Source: Trichostrongylus colubriformis
Taxonomy: Eukaryota > Nematoda > Chromadorea > Rhabditida > Trichostrongylidae
Direction: 5' to 3'
Assembly (NCBI GenBank): GCA_963978905.1
Contig: OZ022261.1
Location: 27,773,686 to 27,837,685 of the forward strand
DNA: 64,000 nt
Part shown: piece by piece, positions 45,976 to 58,269 of the stretch
How positions within the stretch are numbered: the stretch's first letter is position 1
Layout of the letters: every line of letters starts with the position of its first letter
Notes under the pieces: model-generated
Told to the model about the DNA's origin: nothing
The model's input: only the letters and a program-made list of their open reading frames with translations
The model's database searches: none
Program-made: the position numbers and the translations under genes

Positions 45976-47959
45976 ATACAAGTCAGTAGTTCTGTCTTTC
46001 CAGCCGAGCCTCATACACCCAGCGCACTCCCAGGTGCTGTTGTCGGATTGTATAGTTACAATGTGTCTTATTGCTATGTACCCTTATCTTGAGCAAAAAA
46101 AATTATTATACATTCCTTACACGGGTTCGCTATCATCTGCTCATTCGAAGTCAAAAATGTCAATTTCCACTACAAAAAAAATGTAGCGTTGAAAAACCGC
46201 ATTAATTACGCACCAACCTAGATTATAGTGTTTATTGCGTGCGGACCTCTGCAAGCACGACCTCCACCGCTTGTCTGATCCTATACGAACCCCCCCCCCC
46301 TCCCCGCCAAGGGATGCTCAACTGTCGGTGTACCCTGGATACAACTACCCTGAAGGGATGGAGGGCCTGGCCGGTCTGAGAGGGCATTGTTGCAGTATTT
46401 CATCCCCGCCATCCACCCTAAAAGTGAGAGTGCACCTGTCACTGCACCATCTCCGCCCTAAAGTATAAACAAATAAACTTAGGTTGCATTTAATTACCTA
46501 TTTCAAACAGCTTGCAAGAACAACAACGGAAGATGAAAACAGGGGGAGCTTGAAATGAGGAATGCCGGTTCGTTGTTCAGCATTATTCCTTTGTACTACA
46601 ACAATAGCCTTTAAACTGGTAGAGAAGGCTGAAGCTAGTTTTCTTCTGTTACGATCTACCGGTTCTTGTCACATTCTTTTCGTTCACTCTTCTAGTAAAA
46701 CCTACCTACTCGTACTGTGGTACGCCCGGGGAAGTACTCGTTGTTAATGAAAGTAAATTTCTGTTTTAACTCAAAATTACTTTCAGATATTCACCATTCA
46801 GTATAAAGAGAAATTCTCCTTCGGAATTGTTCGAGCATTAAATTTTATGATAAAAAATGCATAAAATTTTTTTCCTGACAGTTGGAAATAAATTGGGCTG
46901 ATGCAAACGCAACCTCCTGCTGTTTTTGTTGGCAGCTTGAATGTAGCTCTCTCTTACTAACTTTTTCACATGAAAATAGTATACTATGGCGAACACCTAC
47001 CACCAGGATACAGAATGGAACTACAATGCGCTCATAGAAATGATTTAACCTCAACAACTTTACCTTTTAACTTTAAACTACTATTGTTATAAATGTTCCA
47101 AAGTGCTTAACTGGTAAATGTTTCTTTTTGAAATGATGTAAAAAACACCTTAAATGATAACGCTCGATTTTTATGCTTCTCTAACAATACTTTAGAAAGT
47201 TCTCGAATTATTAAAAATATCACTCAATGATACTGATAATGGAATTTTTCACTAATAGCAAATAGCAACAACGACGGTGGTAAATAGCTCCATAACAGAT
47301 AAACATGTTAAAATTCAATTGCACACAAAATGATTTGCATTCCTTACACTTTATGATCACAACAGTTTTTTTACCACATGAACCACCAGGAGAAGTTATG
47401 TAAACCACCGTGGGAGAATGGCGCAATGTACACCTTCGCTCATCGGAATGTCAATTCGGAGATGATTGCAACATGCAAGTGCAATTTAATAGTTGTAACT
47501 CAAAGTTTCGTTACATGCATCTATTGTGGAGAACATAAGTTTTTTTTTCTTAACGATCAGCTACTAGATCTTAACCAAAAGAAACATTGCACATAAATTT
47601 ATAAAAAGTTCAAAATTCAGCAGTTCTGGGAAATGGCTTATGTCTGAAACGTAGTCAGTAAGCAGAACAGAGAAGTAGAACTGTACTGAAAGAATATGAG
47701 TGCATAGCCGTATGTCGCATTTTCGCGCGGCCGCACGGCAAGTACGAGTTGAATTCTCTACGTGTGATTGCGTACATTGCGTACCGTACACATAGATTGC
47801 ATAATCTTCAAAGGAAACAACAATTTGTTATTTTAATAAGATACGCGCCAGCATTACAGGAAGAAAATCCGTAAACATGCAATCAAATAAACAAGTAGGT
47901 AGGGACAGCGTTTACAGCAATCATGTAAAACAGCTATTTCTTCAAAGGGCCCTAACGGT

Positions 47960-48075
47960 ACCAGCCCATTGCGTCCTGAGTGGAATTCCAACCGATTGCG
48001 GCAAGTCGAACTGATGCCGTCGCGAGTGCGACGCCGCAAAGCGATAACTCGAAATAAGGCTACATACCCGTTCTC
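47960..48075. repeat. Half-copy of the GTGTACCCTTATGTC foldback family
   Basis: It contains GCGAGTGCGACGCCGCAAAGC and ends ATAAGGCTACATACCC. No left half was seen. Confidence 0.45.
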
Positions 48076-48734
48076 TTCACGCCCCTGACCTGCAAGTGGT
48101 AGGGAATGCACGCTCCTTAGCGCTGCCTCAGCAAACGATCCACTTCGAACTTTCTTTGGCACATTTTGATTCGCCTGGAATCTTTTGCAGCTACAATATC
48201 CGTGATCCGGGAAAGGGGGGGGGGTCATTCCTTAATCACCGCCACGCTGCCTATCCCTGCTGATGGTACGCATCTTCCTACGGTGCAAGAGCTCCATGGA
48301 ACGGCTGACAGCGTGCCAAATAGGCGTCCTGTGTATCAAAGGTGTTGTCACAACGCCTAGGATTGTCAATCCAAGGAAAAATACTTCCGCAAGTCATGGG
48401 CGGTCTATTCGCTTAATCATCATGCTTCTATTGAAAGACAGCATCAGGGGTGATGTGGTTACTGAGAAATCCTTGAGAGAACTTAGCCACTCGGGAACTA
48501 GGGGCCTAAAAAACCTATTAGGGCGAAATTTCCGTCGAAAAGCCTTCCCCGAGCTGTGGAAACGGCGTAACGGTTAACAGCTAACGCCTTGAATAACAGA
48601 CCCCGCCTCCAAGTGACCTGATTCGTGGTTGGCTATACGAGAGCGGCCAAGGATATGTGGCAGGATCGAAGGTATTGCGGCGCGCTTTCTCAGTTTTAGC
48701 TTGAAGCACACTCCAGAAATTAGATGCTGTAGTA

Positions 48735-49853
48735 TTAGATTGGCCCAAAAGTCTTGTAGTATTTTTTTTCAATCACCTTTTTATTATTTTTTCTTCCCAC
48801 AAACAACAATTAGGCAACAACGTATTCACCATTGTTATCGACAACACTCTGCCACCTCATAGGTAGATCGTTGTTTCCCTCCTCCCAGAACTCAGAGTTC
48901 TGAGAGTCGAAGAAGTCAGCGATCGCCTCTGCAAGCAAGTCATAATCAACGAATTTTCTCTTGGCCAGGAAGGATTCAAGAGGAAGGGTGAGGTGATGGT
49001 CAGAAGGGGCAATGTCTGGAGAGTATGGCGGGTAGAGCAGCACATCCCAGCCGAGCTCCTGTAGCTCGGCCTGGGTACTTTTCGCGAATTTTTCGCGAAT
49101 GGGAGCGGGCGTCGTCACGAAGGAGGGTGACCGCGGACCTTTCCCGGCGCTTTCCTCGAACAGCGACAGCGAGCTGCTGAAGCTGGCGGGTGTATGCGGT
49201 AGCGGTGACTGTCTCGCATTGTACCAGACCTCGTGAATAAGCGTTCCTCACGTGTCCCAGAAGTAGCACAGACCTTAGCGTAGTTTGTCACCATGTCAAT
49301 TTCGCCGTTGCTGAAGCTGATGAACCAGCGCCGCACGGTCTCGAAGCTCACACATCCCCTGCCCAATGCAACGTTGATGCAGTGGCAAGCTTTCGTCGCT
49401 TCGGTACCGCAAGACCCCTCATAGTAGATGACACCGCGTGTTGGGTGGGTGTGTTGCAAGTGTTCCGATTTCTAGAGGTCGGCACCGAATTGGGTCACCG
49501 CGCGCGGCGACGCTTCGCGAGTTGTCCGAATGGTGGCGTGTCCTGCCGTCTGATTTGCCTAAGCCCTTTTAGGGGAGGAGCTTTGGCAGCGTGTTTTTAC
49601 CTGTCTTTACCTGATTGCAATCCGCCGCGCAACCTGACCTGACCTCACCAGTCGGAACACTTGCACTCCACCCGGGTATCGACTACGGGCACTGAAGCTC
49701 TCTCCACGGAATCTGGTGGGTCAATATGTATTTTGCTAGAAAGCTTAGAACGAACGTTCTACCATGTTCCTGAACCGTCCAGACCTGTCTCGAAGTGAAC
49801 AAGAGTTATTGATTTTTTTGGAAAAATACTACAAGACTTTTGGGACAACCTAA
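48735..49853 (-). pseudogene. Mariner transposon remnant, inserted in a TTAA-type repeat
   Basis: Terminal inverted repeats are TTAGATTGGCCCAAAAGTC and the complement of GACTTTTGGGACAACCTAA, flanked by TA. Minus-strand frames show mariner parts: GCVSFETVRRWFISFSNGEI near the N-terminus, LLRDDARSHS in place of LLHDNARPH, and PYSPDIAPSDHHL with the C-terminal MRWQSVVDNNGEYV. The frame is broken by frameshifts and a secondary foldback insertion (49442-49675), so it is inactive. Confidence 0.85.
49442..49675. mobile_element. Foldback insertion inside the mariner at 48735-49853
   Basis: GTGGGTGTGTTGCAAGTGTTCC on the left is matched by the near complement GGAACACTTGCACTCCACCC on the right. The interior is GC-rich. 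It interrupts the mariner near its 5' coding end. Confidence 0.55.
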
Positions 49854-50073
49854 TATTTCCGAACATCCCTGCATGTTCACGAGTTGGAAGCATGTCAATG
49901 GAATACTCGCCCGGACTACCCGCCTCTTGACGGAAGGGGGGTCCTATTTCTCGGGTCTTTGACCATTTCGTCCCGTTTTTTCTTCGTTCTTCGTATTATG
50001 TACTAATACCTCGAGTTTCATATTTACTACAATTCTCACGATTCGTCCAAAATTCGCCTATCGCTGCCTTTAA

Positions 50074-53047
50074 TCACCGCTTGGGACCAAAATATAGGTA
50101 TACCGACTTTCGAGCATGTCGTATTCGACAGTACTCTATTATCATCACTAGAACCTAATGCAACTAGAGATACTTCATGAGCAAAGGGTGTAAAAAACAG
50201 CCTTGGAAAGCACCTCCGTCGTTTGCGCCTCCAATAATCGCAATGATAAATTGGTGTCAGATGAAAAACGAAGAAAGCCTTCAGACTGAGGAAAACGAGG
50301 ATGTGAAAATATTTGAGTCTGAAGGGGAGATAGTGTGCATTCGACTCCACCTATTCGAAATCGAAACTTTTTCTTTTTAAACACATCTTCCCATTGCGAC
50401 CTATGCGCCCAACATTTATCCAATTTGCGTGATTGGCGGATATAATTATGGGGGAAGAAATATGGCACGATTGCATGAGAATGTAAGCATATTCAGTGGA
50501 AAGGAAGTGATTTGAAACAGCAAAAGAACAACACATAAATTTGAGCGAGATTTCTTGGAAGAGAGTGCAAAGTTCTGTTGAATAGATCACGATTACGATG
50601 ACAATGCATTACTGAAAAGCTGCTGCTATGTCAGGGAGGAAATCGTATGAATTGCCGACTGAAAATCGTCGTGTTTTCGCATAAAACGTGGGAAAACGCA
50701 AAGTTGCTTCAGCCTGGAGAGCTATTCACAAAAAAAAACAATCACTCACCACTCATTCAGTGAACACAAATGAATTATGATCAGTTAGCATGCGGATTTC
50801 AGGGGTTAGCCGCCCACTGTTCAGCAGGAGAAGGAATTTTAGGAATTCCCTTAGACTGAAGAAATATCAGTACATCACCGAAGAATGCGGAAGTGGTGCG
50901 GTGCTTAGATGGCGTGGCAAAGATTCTCAGATAGCCAAGCTATTCAGCCGATTAAAGATTGAAAAAATGAAACGGATGCTTTATTATGCTCGCATGAATT
51001 GAATTCCACGAGAAAATTCATTTTCAAGCATTAAAAACCGTCGGGGGCAATGGCAGTAAGGACCGATTGCGTATAGAAGAACGGATGATGCCGAACGACC
51101 ACGCTTGCTTGCATCGCCGTGTACTCAGTTTCGTGGAGGGCGATAGGGGGTGCAAACGAGCGATGGGAAAACGAACCGAAAAACGGACGAGGAAGCAAGC
51201 TGGCTCAAAGCTGTCTGCAGCTTTTCAACAACGTTTCTTCAAAGACGCCGATATTTGAGCAGTGTTTTGATGTGATCGTATTTACGCGCCATTACTTCAA
51301 CACACACACATAATATTGATCAGTTCTAATTTTTACTGTCCCAAAAATCACGTGTGATAAATACGCCGTGCATTCCTCTGGTATTTTTTTTTATTTATTT
51401 TGTTAATCTATTTCCCGGTCTTATCTAGCATTGTTGCAAAACAAAAGTTAATGGGAGGTGACAGCATGGAATAGTTGGAAGTCCTTCATACGTGATTTTT
51501 CAGTGATCATCACAATATAATGTGATGATGATGTAACCTGGGACCGTGATAACGCGCGTTACAAACCCGTGACCTGCCCCGTGGGCTTCTCGAACAACAT
51601 GGCAATACAAAAGAAATCGATACAAATAGCTGATGACTGATGGACAAAGTGTACGGCTAGTACAACGCAGCCATCACCAACGACGACGACGACGACGACC
51701 CACCGACCAAATGAACGAACGCCGTCCGTCACATGTATTGTTTTTGATCAATCACTGTACAAGTGCATTAAATTGACGACGAACTTCGTTGGTAGCTTCG
51801 TATTTCCAACAGAGTCCACAGGCTTGATTCATCCCAACCACCATGGAATATCGAGACATGATGAATGATGGGTACGTTAGGAAGCACTCATGTTCAAGTA
51901 CATCTCGGACACTCACGAGGCGATAAATATCGTGCACTCTCACGGTCGCGCGCCCTTTGCACCTTCTCAACTTCAAAGCGGCGTCAGAGTTATTGCAGCA
52001 TACGCCAATGTTTCATCTATCAGCGCGGCGGGTTATGTTTGGCGTGTGCCTGCTGGCGATGCACTTGAATAAGAAACGTCACATTGATGCGATAATTCAG
52101 AATAGAGTGAACATCGATGAACGGACAACAAGATAAGGTGTTTTCCCTTGTGCCTGGGAATTTTTCGATTTGTAAAAACAGACAAAAAGGAGACAATTCA
52201 TCATTTCACAAAGGAAAAATGAATAGAATCAAATGGTAGCTTTTCAGATTACATGTGAATTAGTGAAAATGTTCATGATGAAAGGGAGAAGAGAGGATTC
52301 ACTGATGAAGGAAAAACTGCGAGCCGTTCGAGTTGTCTCGAGAAAGCGTCGACGCTCGATAGCGCATTGCGGCGTTGTTGTTAGTGGTTCCAGTTGAACA
52401 CGTGAGGCCATAGGACGCAAGAAATCATTTTCCTAATTAAACCCACATACTGTCACACTGTCAATAAATTCAATGGGTCACGTATCGATTAATGGCCGGG
52501 GTTGATTGAACGATTATCTCGACGCGTGTGTACGTGTGATGTGTGTGTGCGTGGCATGAAAGCACAAACTGCCAGGAAAAAAACAAACAATAAGAAAGTA
52601 GTGTGATTTTGCGTAGTGTTGGCGGTTGAACCCGAAACGAGGTGAAGTGAGGTCAAATTAGCGCGCGTGTCGGGCAGTTTTTGCGTGTCCTTCAATGGCA
52701 ATTCAATGGACATGAAGTTGAGATGTGCGTATGCGCATGGATGTGTATGTGTGTGTGCTTTAGTTACGCTACTATTCTTTTTAAGCGACCCGTTGCAACT
52801 TCATTCAGCTGATATGATCCATAATGGTGATCATGGACATTTTGCACGTTTTCTGAGACCGCTTCATAAACAAATTTTGTTATTCATGTGGCTGGCTAAC
52901 CAGTGTGCCGGCAGAACAACACGTCTCGTAGACATCGCCTAACACCAATCTTCGTAACGATCCCTCCACTAACGACACCGCGAGGATGAGCTTCGTCCCA
53001 TAGTAATAAACAAGAGAATGGTCAAGGAATCCGTTTGGGACCTAAGA
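50074..53047. other. No supported gene
   Basis: A small (GAC)n run is at about 51678-51698 and TG-rich DNA at about 52540. Frames at 50177-50380 and 50790-51002 are unassigned. Confidence 0.5.
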
Positions 53048-53118
53048 ACGGCTTGACCTTTGGTCTAACTCTTGACTTAAAGCCTTCAAGTCAAGAGTTA
53101 GACCAGAGGTCAAGCCGT
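53048..53118. repeat. 31-bp-arm hairpin
   Basis: ACGGCTTGACCTTTGGTCTA...CTTGACTT pairs with AAGTCAAGAG...GACCAGAGGTCAAGCCGT over 31 bp with one mismatch and a nine-base loop. Confidence 0.8.
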
Positions 53119-53971
53119 ACTTGCACCTTCAAGTTGAAGGTACATGCAAAGTTTAAATCAAAGTTCCACATCCCTCATAAAATCTTGTACCATGTAATCG
53201 AATTCAAAATTGAAGAGAACAGCTGTTCTCAACAAAATCTCACAAACAGGACATCACGGCGGCAACATCATCGCGCTCTATTATCCTATTACATATGGCC
53301 CCAGTAGAGCAAGCAGGTTGTCCAGTTGTTTGAAGGCACCGTTGGGGGCAATGTAAGAAACAAAAAGCGTTTGGGCGCAAATCAAAAGGTAATTTTCAAA
53401 AGAATAATCTGAGGCGGACACGCGGAAAGCGAAAAGCACGTTAGGGTCTTTACCGCGGCCTCCGTTGGGTGCGTGCAGGTCCGATGAGGCCGACCGGCGG
53501 GGTAGCCGTGGGGAGCAGAGCAACATTGGTAAGGCCAGCTTGGATGTGCGGCGATTTGTCGAATTTTTCCTTCGCGGCGCTGTCAGTACGACTTGCTGCA
53601 CTCGGTTGGGATTCCGCTCAAGACTCACTGGGCTGGTAACGTGAAGGATCATCAAAGGTTGCAGGTTGGAAGCTTCGGAGTTCGCCTTCGTTGTAGTTGT
53701 TGCTGTTTCAACAGATGAAGCTGCAAACCAATCGCACCTGCCGCGCCGCTCGCCGCGGGTGACCGCGCGAAAATTCGACCAGTCGCCACACACCTGGCTG
53801 GCTTAATGCCTTCCGTCTGCATTTGCCTCAGATATGCAGACAGCGCGAAAACACGTCCACGTTAAGGAACGATAAGCGGAGAGTCATAAATGTCGCACCT
53901 CTGAGCGTTTCGTTCCGTTCTTTTTCTACTATTGCACTACTTCTAATGTCTACTTTCTCAATCAACTACAG

Positions 53972-55910
53972 GCCAGAATACGGTGTGTTCAAAAGTACCA
54001 TGAAGGGCAATTCGGCTGACTTGAATATGAAGGTAGATGTGATGGTACCGCGGTGGAGAAATAAGGGGATAAAACGGTCATTCACCTATGAAATGAGACA
54101 TCCTTCCCCTGCTGGTAGGTTGTACGCTCCTAAGCAAGAGCCAGGCCTAAACGGATCTAGGCAAACTGCGCCACCATAAGGCTATGTTGAAAGGCTTAAA
54201 AGGTGTTTCGACGCAAGTTGCGCTGAACACAATTCCCTTAGACCTTGAGCAATCACTAACAGTGAACTCTCAGCCCCAGCATGCTTTCCACCTCGGGATA
54301 CCCTATTTACCTTGGTGGTCCAAACATCATTGTAATGAGAATCCAAATCAAGAATCTTTTTTTTTTCAACGAAATAAATGCATAGTATTTTTTGACCAAA
54401 GCTAGCTTCGGCGTGCAAAGCAATCATGAGTAGAGGGAAGCGAAAGCGTTTCGAAAAATCATCTCGAGACTTCTCAGACTGCTTCCTACCACGAACCTGT
54501 TTCCTCTGTTGACTCAATCTCCTTTCTAACAGTTTACCAGATCACCTATCGTTGTCTACGAAGCATATCTCAGTGTCGTATAACAAACCTGTCCCATGAA
54601 TCACCCGCACACGTATTACGCGGCAGCTCCAGCACAGCTCTAACTAGTGAGGGCGCAAACTGAGGTGACAAGTGTTTCGCTGATTCACGAGTTCTGTTCC
54701 ATTTGTTAGATTTCTAAATTTATTATTCCTTCAAAGGAGTCGTGCACGAAAAAAAAAAAGAGTTTCTCTGTTACCATATATGTATGTTGTATCTGCTCGA
54801 TTGGAGAATACAAAGTGTCACGCAAAAAAAAAGTGAGAATCTGGGCCAGATACAGCTTCTTGAAGTAGTGGCCGAAGGAGCGAGGCCTTAGGCTAAATGC
54901 CCACCGCGTCGTTCGCCGCAGTTGGAGACGAGGAATGGCACTGTTTACGTAGCTTTCTGTTCCCATTATGCGTCTACATATGACCGCGGCAGACGACAGG
55001 GCGAACATTTACTCCGGAGCCCCGCCCCCTCGGCCACCACTTTGAGGAGCTGTATCCTAGCCGGACTCTCATTTTTCGCTTGAAACTTTGCATGCTGCCC
55101 TTATTAGGCAATACAACATGAATCTATGGGTAAAAAAGATGATAATTTTGCGTGCACGATTCTTTTAATTAACATAATAATCATCAACAATGTAATTCAT
55201 CACTGTCAACAATGCTTAGTCATTTGTTGTATGAGGTCGCGCTGCCTTAGCTTCAGAAAGAAACAGCTGGACTTGAAAAGAACTGAGATGTCATTTTCAG
55301 AGTGTCATCTTCTGGATAAGTTTTCTCGCGAGGGTGTTACTTCAGGGCCGGAAGAGTTCGTAGTCCAACGGTGGACACAACCCTGGCAGCCGCGTCCCAT
55401 GAACTGGTGCCGAGATGGTGCTCGTAAAGTAGATGGCTCGAAGTTGGCGCTGGTTCACTTTTGAACCATTCTGGTTTTACGCGCTGACACGCGCGCGCTT
55501 CAATACCTATGTAGCTGAGGCTTCGAGAGCCTTATACACTGACCCAGTGTCATACCCGAAGTTTCCAAAAGCAAGTTTGGAGGAATTCAAAAAATGTTAT
55601 ATGTGGGAATTGTCAAAAAATACTGGTAGAACACCAGTCGCGATGATAGCAGTGACAAAAATAGGCGCTCTATCCTCATGATGCTTCCACGCTTATGTTC
55701 CATGCTTTGACTTCATTTAATTTTGCCATTTCAATTCAAAAGTACAGTATACAGTGGACAGGCGAATGTGGAAATTAAATCACTGTTATGGTGGCAAATG
55801 GCACGCACTTTAGCTGGAACTGTGACTTTACATCCAATTTTTAGAGGAGATCAATATCACATTTGTATTTCTTATTACTGTTCCGAAACCTATGTAGCTG
55901 TATATTAAAG
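53972..55910 (+). CDS. Candidate three-exon gene fragment, family unknown
   Basis: Possible exons are 53972-54114, 55515-55625 and 55748-55910 (ending TAA). Their phases agree (1 to 1 to 1) and the borders are CTACAG/GTAGGT, ATGTAG/GTAGAA and GTACAG. Residues look protein-like: DLNMKVDVMVPRWRNKGIKR, YPKFPKASLEEFKKCYMWEL, and NVEIKSLLWWQMAR with a terminal CSETYVAVY. The last part vaguely recalls the end of a CAP/SCP domain, but key residues are not clear enough to call it. A foldback element (54735-55163) would sit in the first intron. Confidence 0.25.
54735..55163. repeat. Foldback repeat, AAAGGAATCGTCC family, copy 5
   Basis: The left end is AAAGGAGTCGTGCACG and the right end CGTGCACGATTCTTTTAA. 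Inner segments (TGTTGTATCTGC, complement of GGCAATACAACA, and GCATGCTGCCCTTATTAGG) match copy 2. Confidence 0.65.
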
Positions 55911-56744
55911 GGTCAAGCAATCCACTTAAACCATCAACGAATTCCACATGGAATGCTCCATGCATTTTGTATTGACATTTGAATAATCTAGCAACAAATT
56001 TCACGAACCACTCTAAGTTTCTCTTTCCTGAACGAGTATGGTAACGATTGGCCGACAACCCTAGGTAAGGGGAGAGCCACATGTCTCGGACTACAATTTA
56101 TCCCAGTTCCGATATTGGAACTATGCGCATCACTTGTTGCTGCAGCGGGTCCGTTTTAAATGACAGCTAAAAAGGCTCAAAATTTTAGCAATATTCTTGA
56201 GGATTTCATCCGTACTCCACCGTATATAAGGTGGCAAAACGAGCTAGTTTCAACAAATGAAGCGCCTGATCGGAAACTTGAAATATGGTTTTCCGAAAAA
56301 AATTGCAGATCGCATAAAGAGCAGCCTACTGTATTTGGCCTCAAACTCAAACAAAGAGTTAATGAGGTTCATAAGGATAAAGCGTGATGTGACGTTTGTA
56401 GAAGCAATCAAAGCCGGCTGCGTGTCACTGGGCCCCACGCTCACAGCATGGCTCCCATTTATTCCCCAACCCAACCATCCCCTCAGCCCTTTCGCGTCAC
56501 ACAATATGCCCACATACAATCAGTGCACTATATGTATGATGTTACAGATAACAAGAGCCGAAGAATTTAAAATAGCTATTAAAAGAAAATGGAAATTGTT
56601 TGTATGAATCAAAGTGAAAAAAGAAAAGCGCGGAATATTGACCGTGATTTTACCTCCTCTCGAAATCACTGTACCAGGTGCAGTTCGTGAAAATAAACAC
56701 AAAAAAGAACAGAAATGACCCTCTGGTAATGCAGAGACCGAAAT

Positions 56745-57370
56745 CTGAATGAACAGAAACTCGTTTGAATTCCCGCCGACCATCATTGAGCAGTTGTCGG
56801 CGGGTAAAAGTGCTGCACAAGGTCCCGCGTCTAGTGTTGATTTGCTGCCCACACTGCGTCACCGTTCGTGGGGCCATCGCCGACTTGCTCCACAACTCTC
56901 GTGACCCTGCCCACGATACCGGCGCGGAAGAAATTGTGAGGGGTGTATCTCTGCCCTACTTTGGTTTTTTTGCGTGAAACTTTGTAGGTGGACCGTGGTG
57001 AACAATTACAATATGACTGTATGAGGAAAGAAAATCGTAAAAATTCGTAAGCAATTCCTCGAAGCAAATGTGTCGTTCACGCTAACCAGAGAAGAAGTGG
57101 AGAGTTCACTGTATTTTGGAAAAGAGTCAAATACCCGAAAACATCACTTTACCGGGTTGTTTGTGGGCTCGTAGATGGAGCCAGCCAAGCCTTGGGTTGA
57201 AGCGGGAAAAGGTGAACGAATTCCGTGTAGAATCATGGTGTGTATATAATGTGAAAAATTACATAAAATGGGATGAACAAGTTTATATGTATGTCACAAC
57301 TGTATCGTTCGCCATGAACAGTTGTGAAAGTTCAGCGGCGGGAATTCAAACGAGTTTTCTCTTTCGTGCA
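56745..57370. repeat. Diverged foldback repeat related to the AAAGGAATCGTCC family
   Basis: AACTCGTTTGAATTCCCGCC near 56758 and its complement near 57340 form inverted ends. The interior has a GCGTGAAACTTTG segment like the other copies. The boundaries are approximate. Confidence 0.45.
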
Positions 57371-57550
57371 CAAAACGTTTGTTCGTTCTATTCCTATGTA
57401 AGTGAAACACCTAGCTTACTGTCATCCAATGGATGCGGTACGGTGTAATTTTTGCACACGATAGATTTATTCGTAGAAGTCGCGAAAAGAGCTAAAAGTA
57501 GAATGATAAACGTCTACTCTAGCAGATGTCACATCTAAAACTACACTCGA

Positions 57551-57760
57551 TTACCGACTTTGTTTCCGAGTAATTGTAGCATATGCATAATCCCCTAGGT
57601 AATCTAATGATTGTTCAATGTCGACATTCTCGTTGTCTGGGAAACGGTAGGCATACAAGCTGACGTCAGTGTTGACTTTTTCAGATAAAAGCGCACTCAA
57701 TTGAGTCGCTTTACCTTCAGTTATTCTTTCACCCTTAGCTCCAAAACACCTGAAACAAAT
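57551..57760 (-). CDS. Candidate last exon on the minus strand, family unknown
   Basis: A TTTGTTTCAG acceptor opens a frame reading CFGAKGERITEGKATQLSAL, SLYAYRFPDNENVDIEQSLD and DYAYATITRKQSR, then TAA. This is quite protein-like. No upstream exon was identified; the neighbouring DNA is a foldback repeat (57941-58269). Confidence 0.25.
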   Translation of the reverse strand: MCFRCFGAKGERITEGKATQLSALLSEKVNTDVSLYAYRFPDNENVDIEQSLDYLGDYAYATITRKQSR

Positions 57761-57940
57761 GAATCGGAAAAGCCTAAACACAAAGAGAAGCTTCTATTGA
57801 ATCAAGCTAATCAATATCTTGAGATGCGTCATGCATACGACAGTCTTGAGAATTCAAGAGGTATTTGATAGGGTTGAACCTGCACAGTGAGCTGTGGAAT
57901 CAGCACCTAAATTTGAGGTAGGAGGTCTCCGAACGTCGCC

Positions 57941-58269
57941 GGGTGTGTAGCCTTATGTTGATTTCGCTTTGCGGCGTCGCACTCGCGGCGCCATCAGCAT
58001 AACCTGCCACGGTCGGACGAAATTCCGTTCAAGACGCAGTGGGCTAGTATCATGGAGGTCTCTTGAAGAATTAGCTGCTTATCTCATTATTATCTAAAAA
58101 GAATTACTTTCGTGCCCTAAAAATACAAAGTAGTAAGATAAATAGTATATAAACAGTAGCATCACATGATAAGGATCCTAATAGAGAAATACTTTGTCAA
58201 TGCGCAAAGACACGCGAAAAAATCAACTCGCACTCGCCGCGCGAAAATTCGACATAAGGCTACACACCC
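57941..58269. mobile_element. Foldback element, same family, with exact 9-bp flanking repeats
   Basis: The left end GGGTGTGTAGCCTTATGT and the right end ACATAAGGCTACACACCC are inverted. Both sides are flanked by AACGTCGCC (57932-57940 and 58270-58278), an exact 9-bp direct repeat. Nine-base duplications are typical of Mutator-like elements; hAT elements make eight. Confidence 0.7.

Larger units (their letters stand above)
44566..48430. other. No supported gene; mariner and C-rich repeat fragments
   Basis: It contains the mariner fragment (45764-45975), a C-rich repeat (46277-46340), a SINE-tail-like block (45640-45770) and AT-rich DNA. Confidence 0.5.
48431..50073. repeat. TTAA-type repeat split by a mariner
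   Basis: The left end is TTGAAAGACAGCATCAGGGG and the right end CGCTGCCTTTAA. Without the mariner at 48735-49853 it is about 520 bp, and it aligns along its length with the copy at 59473-60020. Confidence 0.7.

Noticed and set aside
53281..53793. A 170-codon minus-strand frame
   Set aside because: It is GC-rich, overlaps repeat-type blocks (AAGGCACCGTTGGGGGCA at the low end, a GCGGGTGACCGCGCG block at the high end) and shows no domain, so it is probably repeat-derived.
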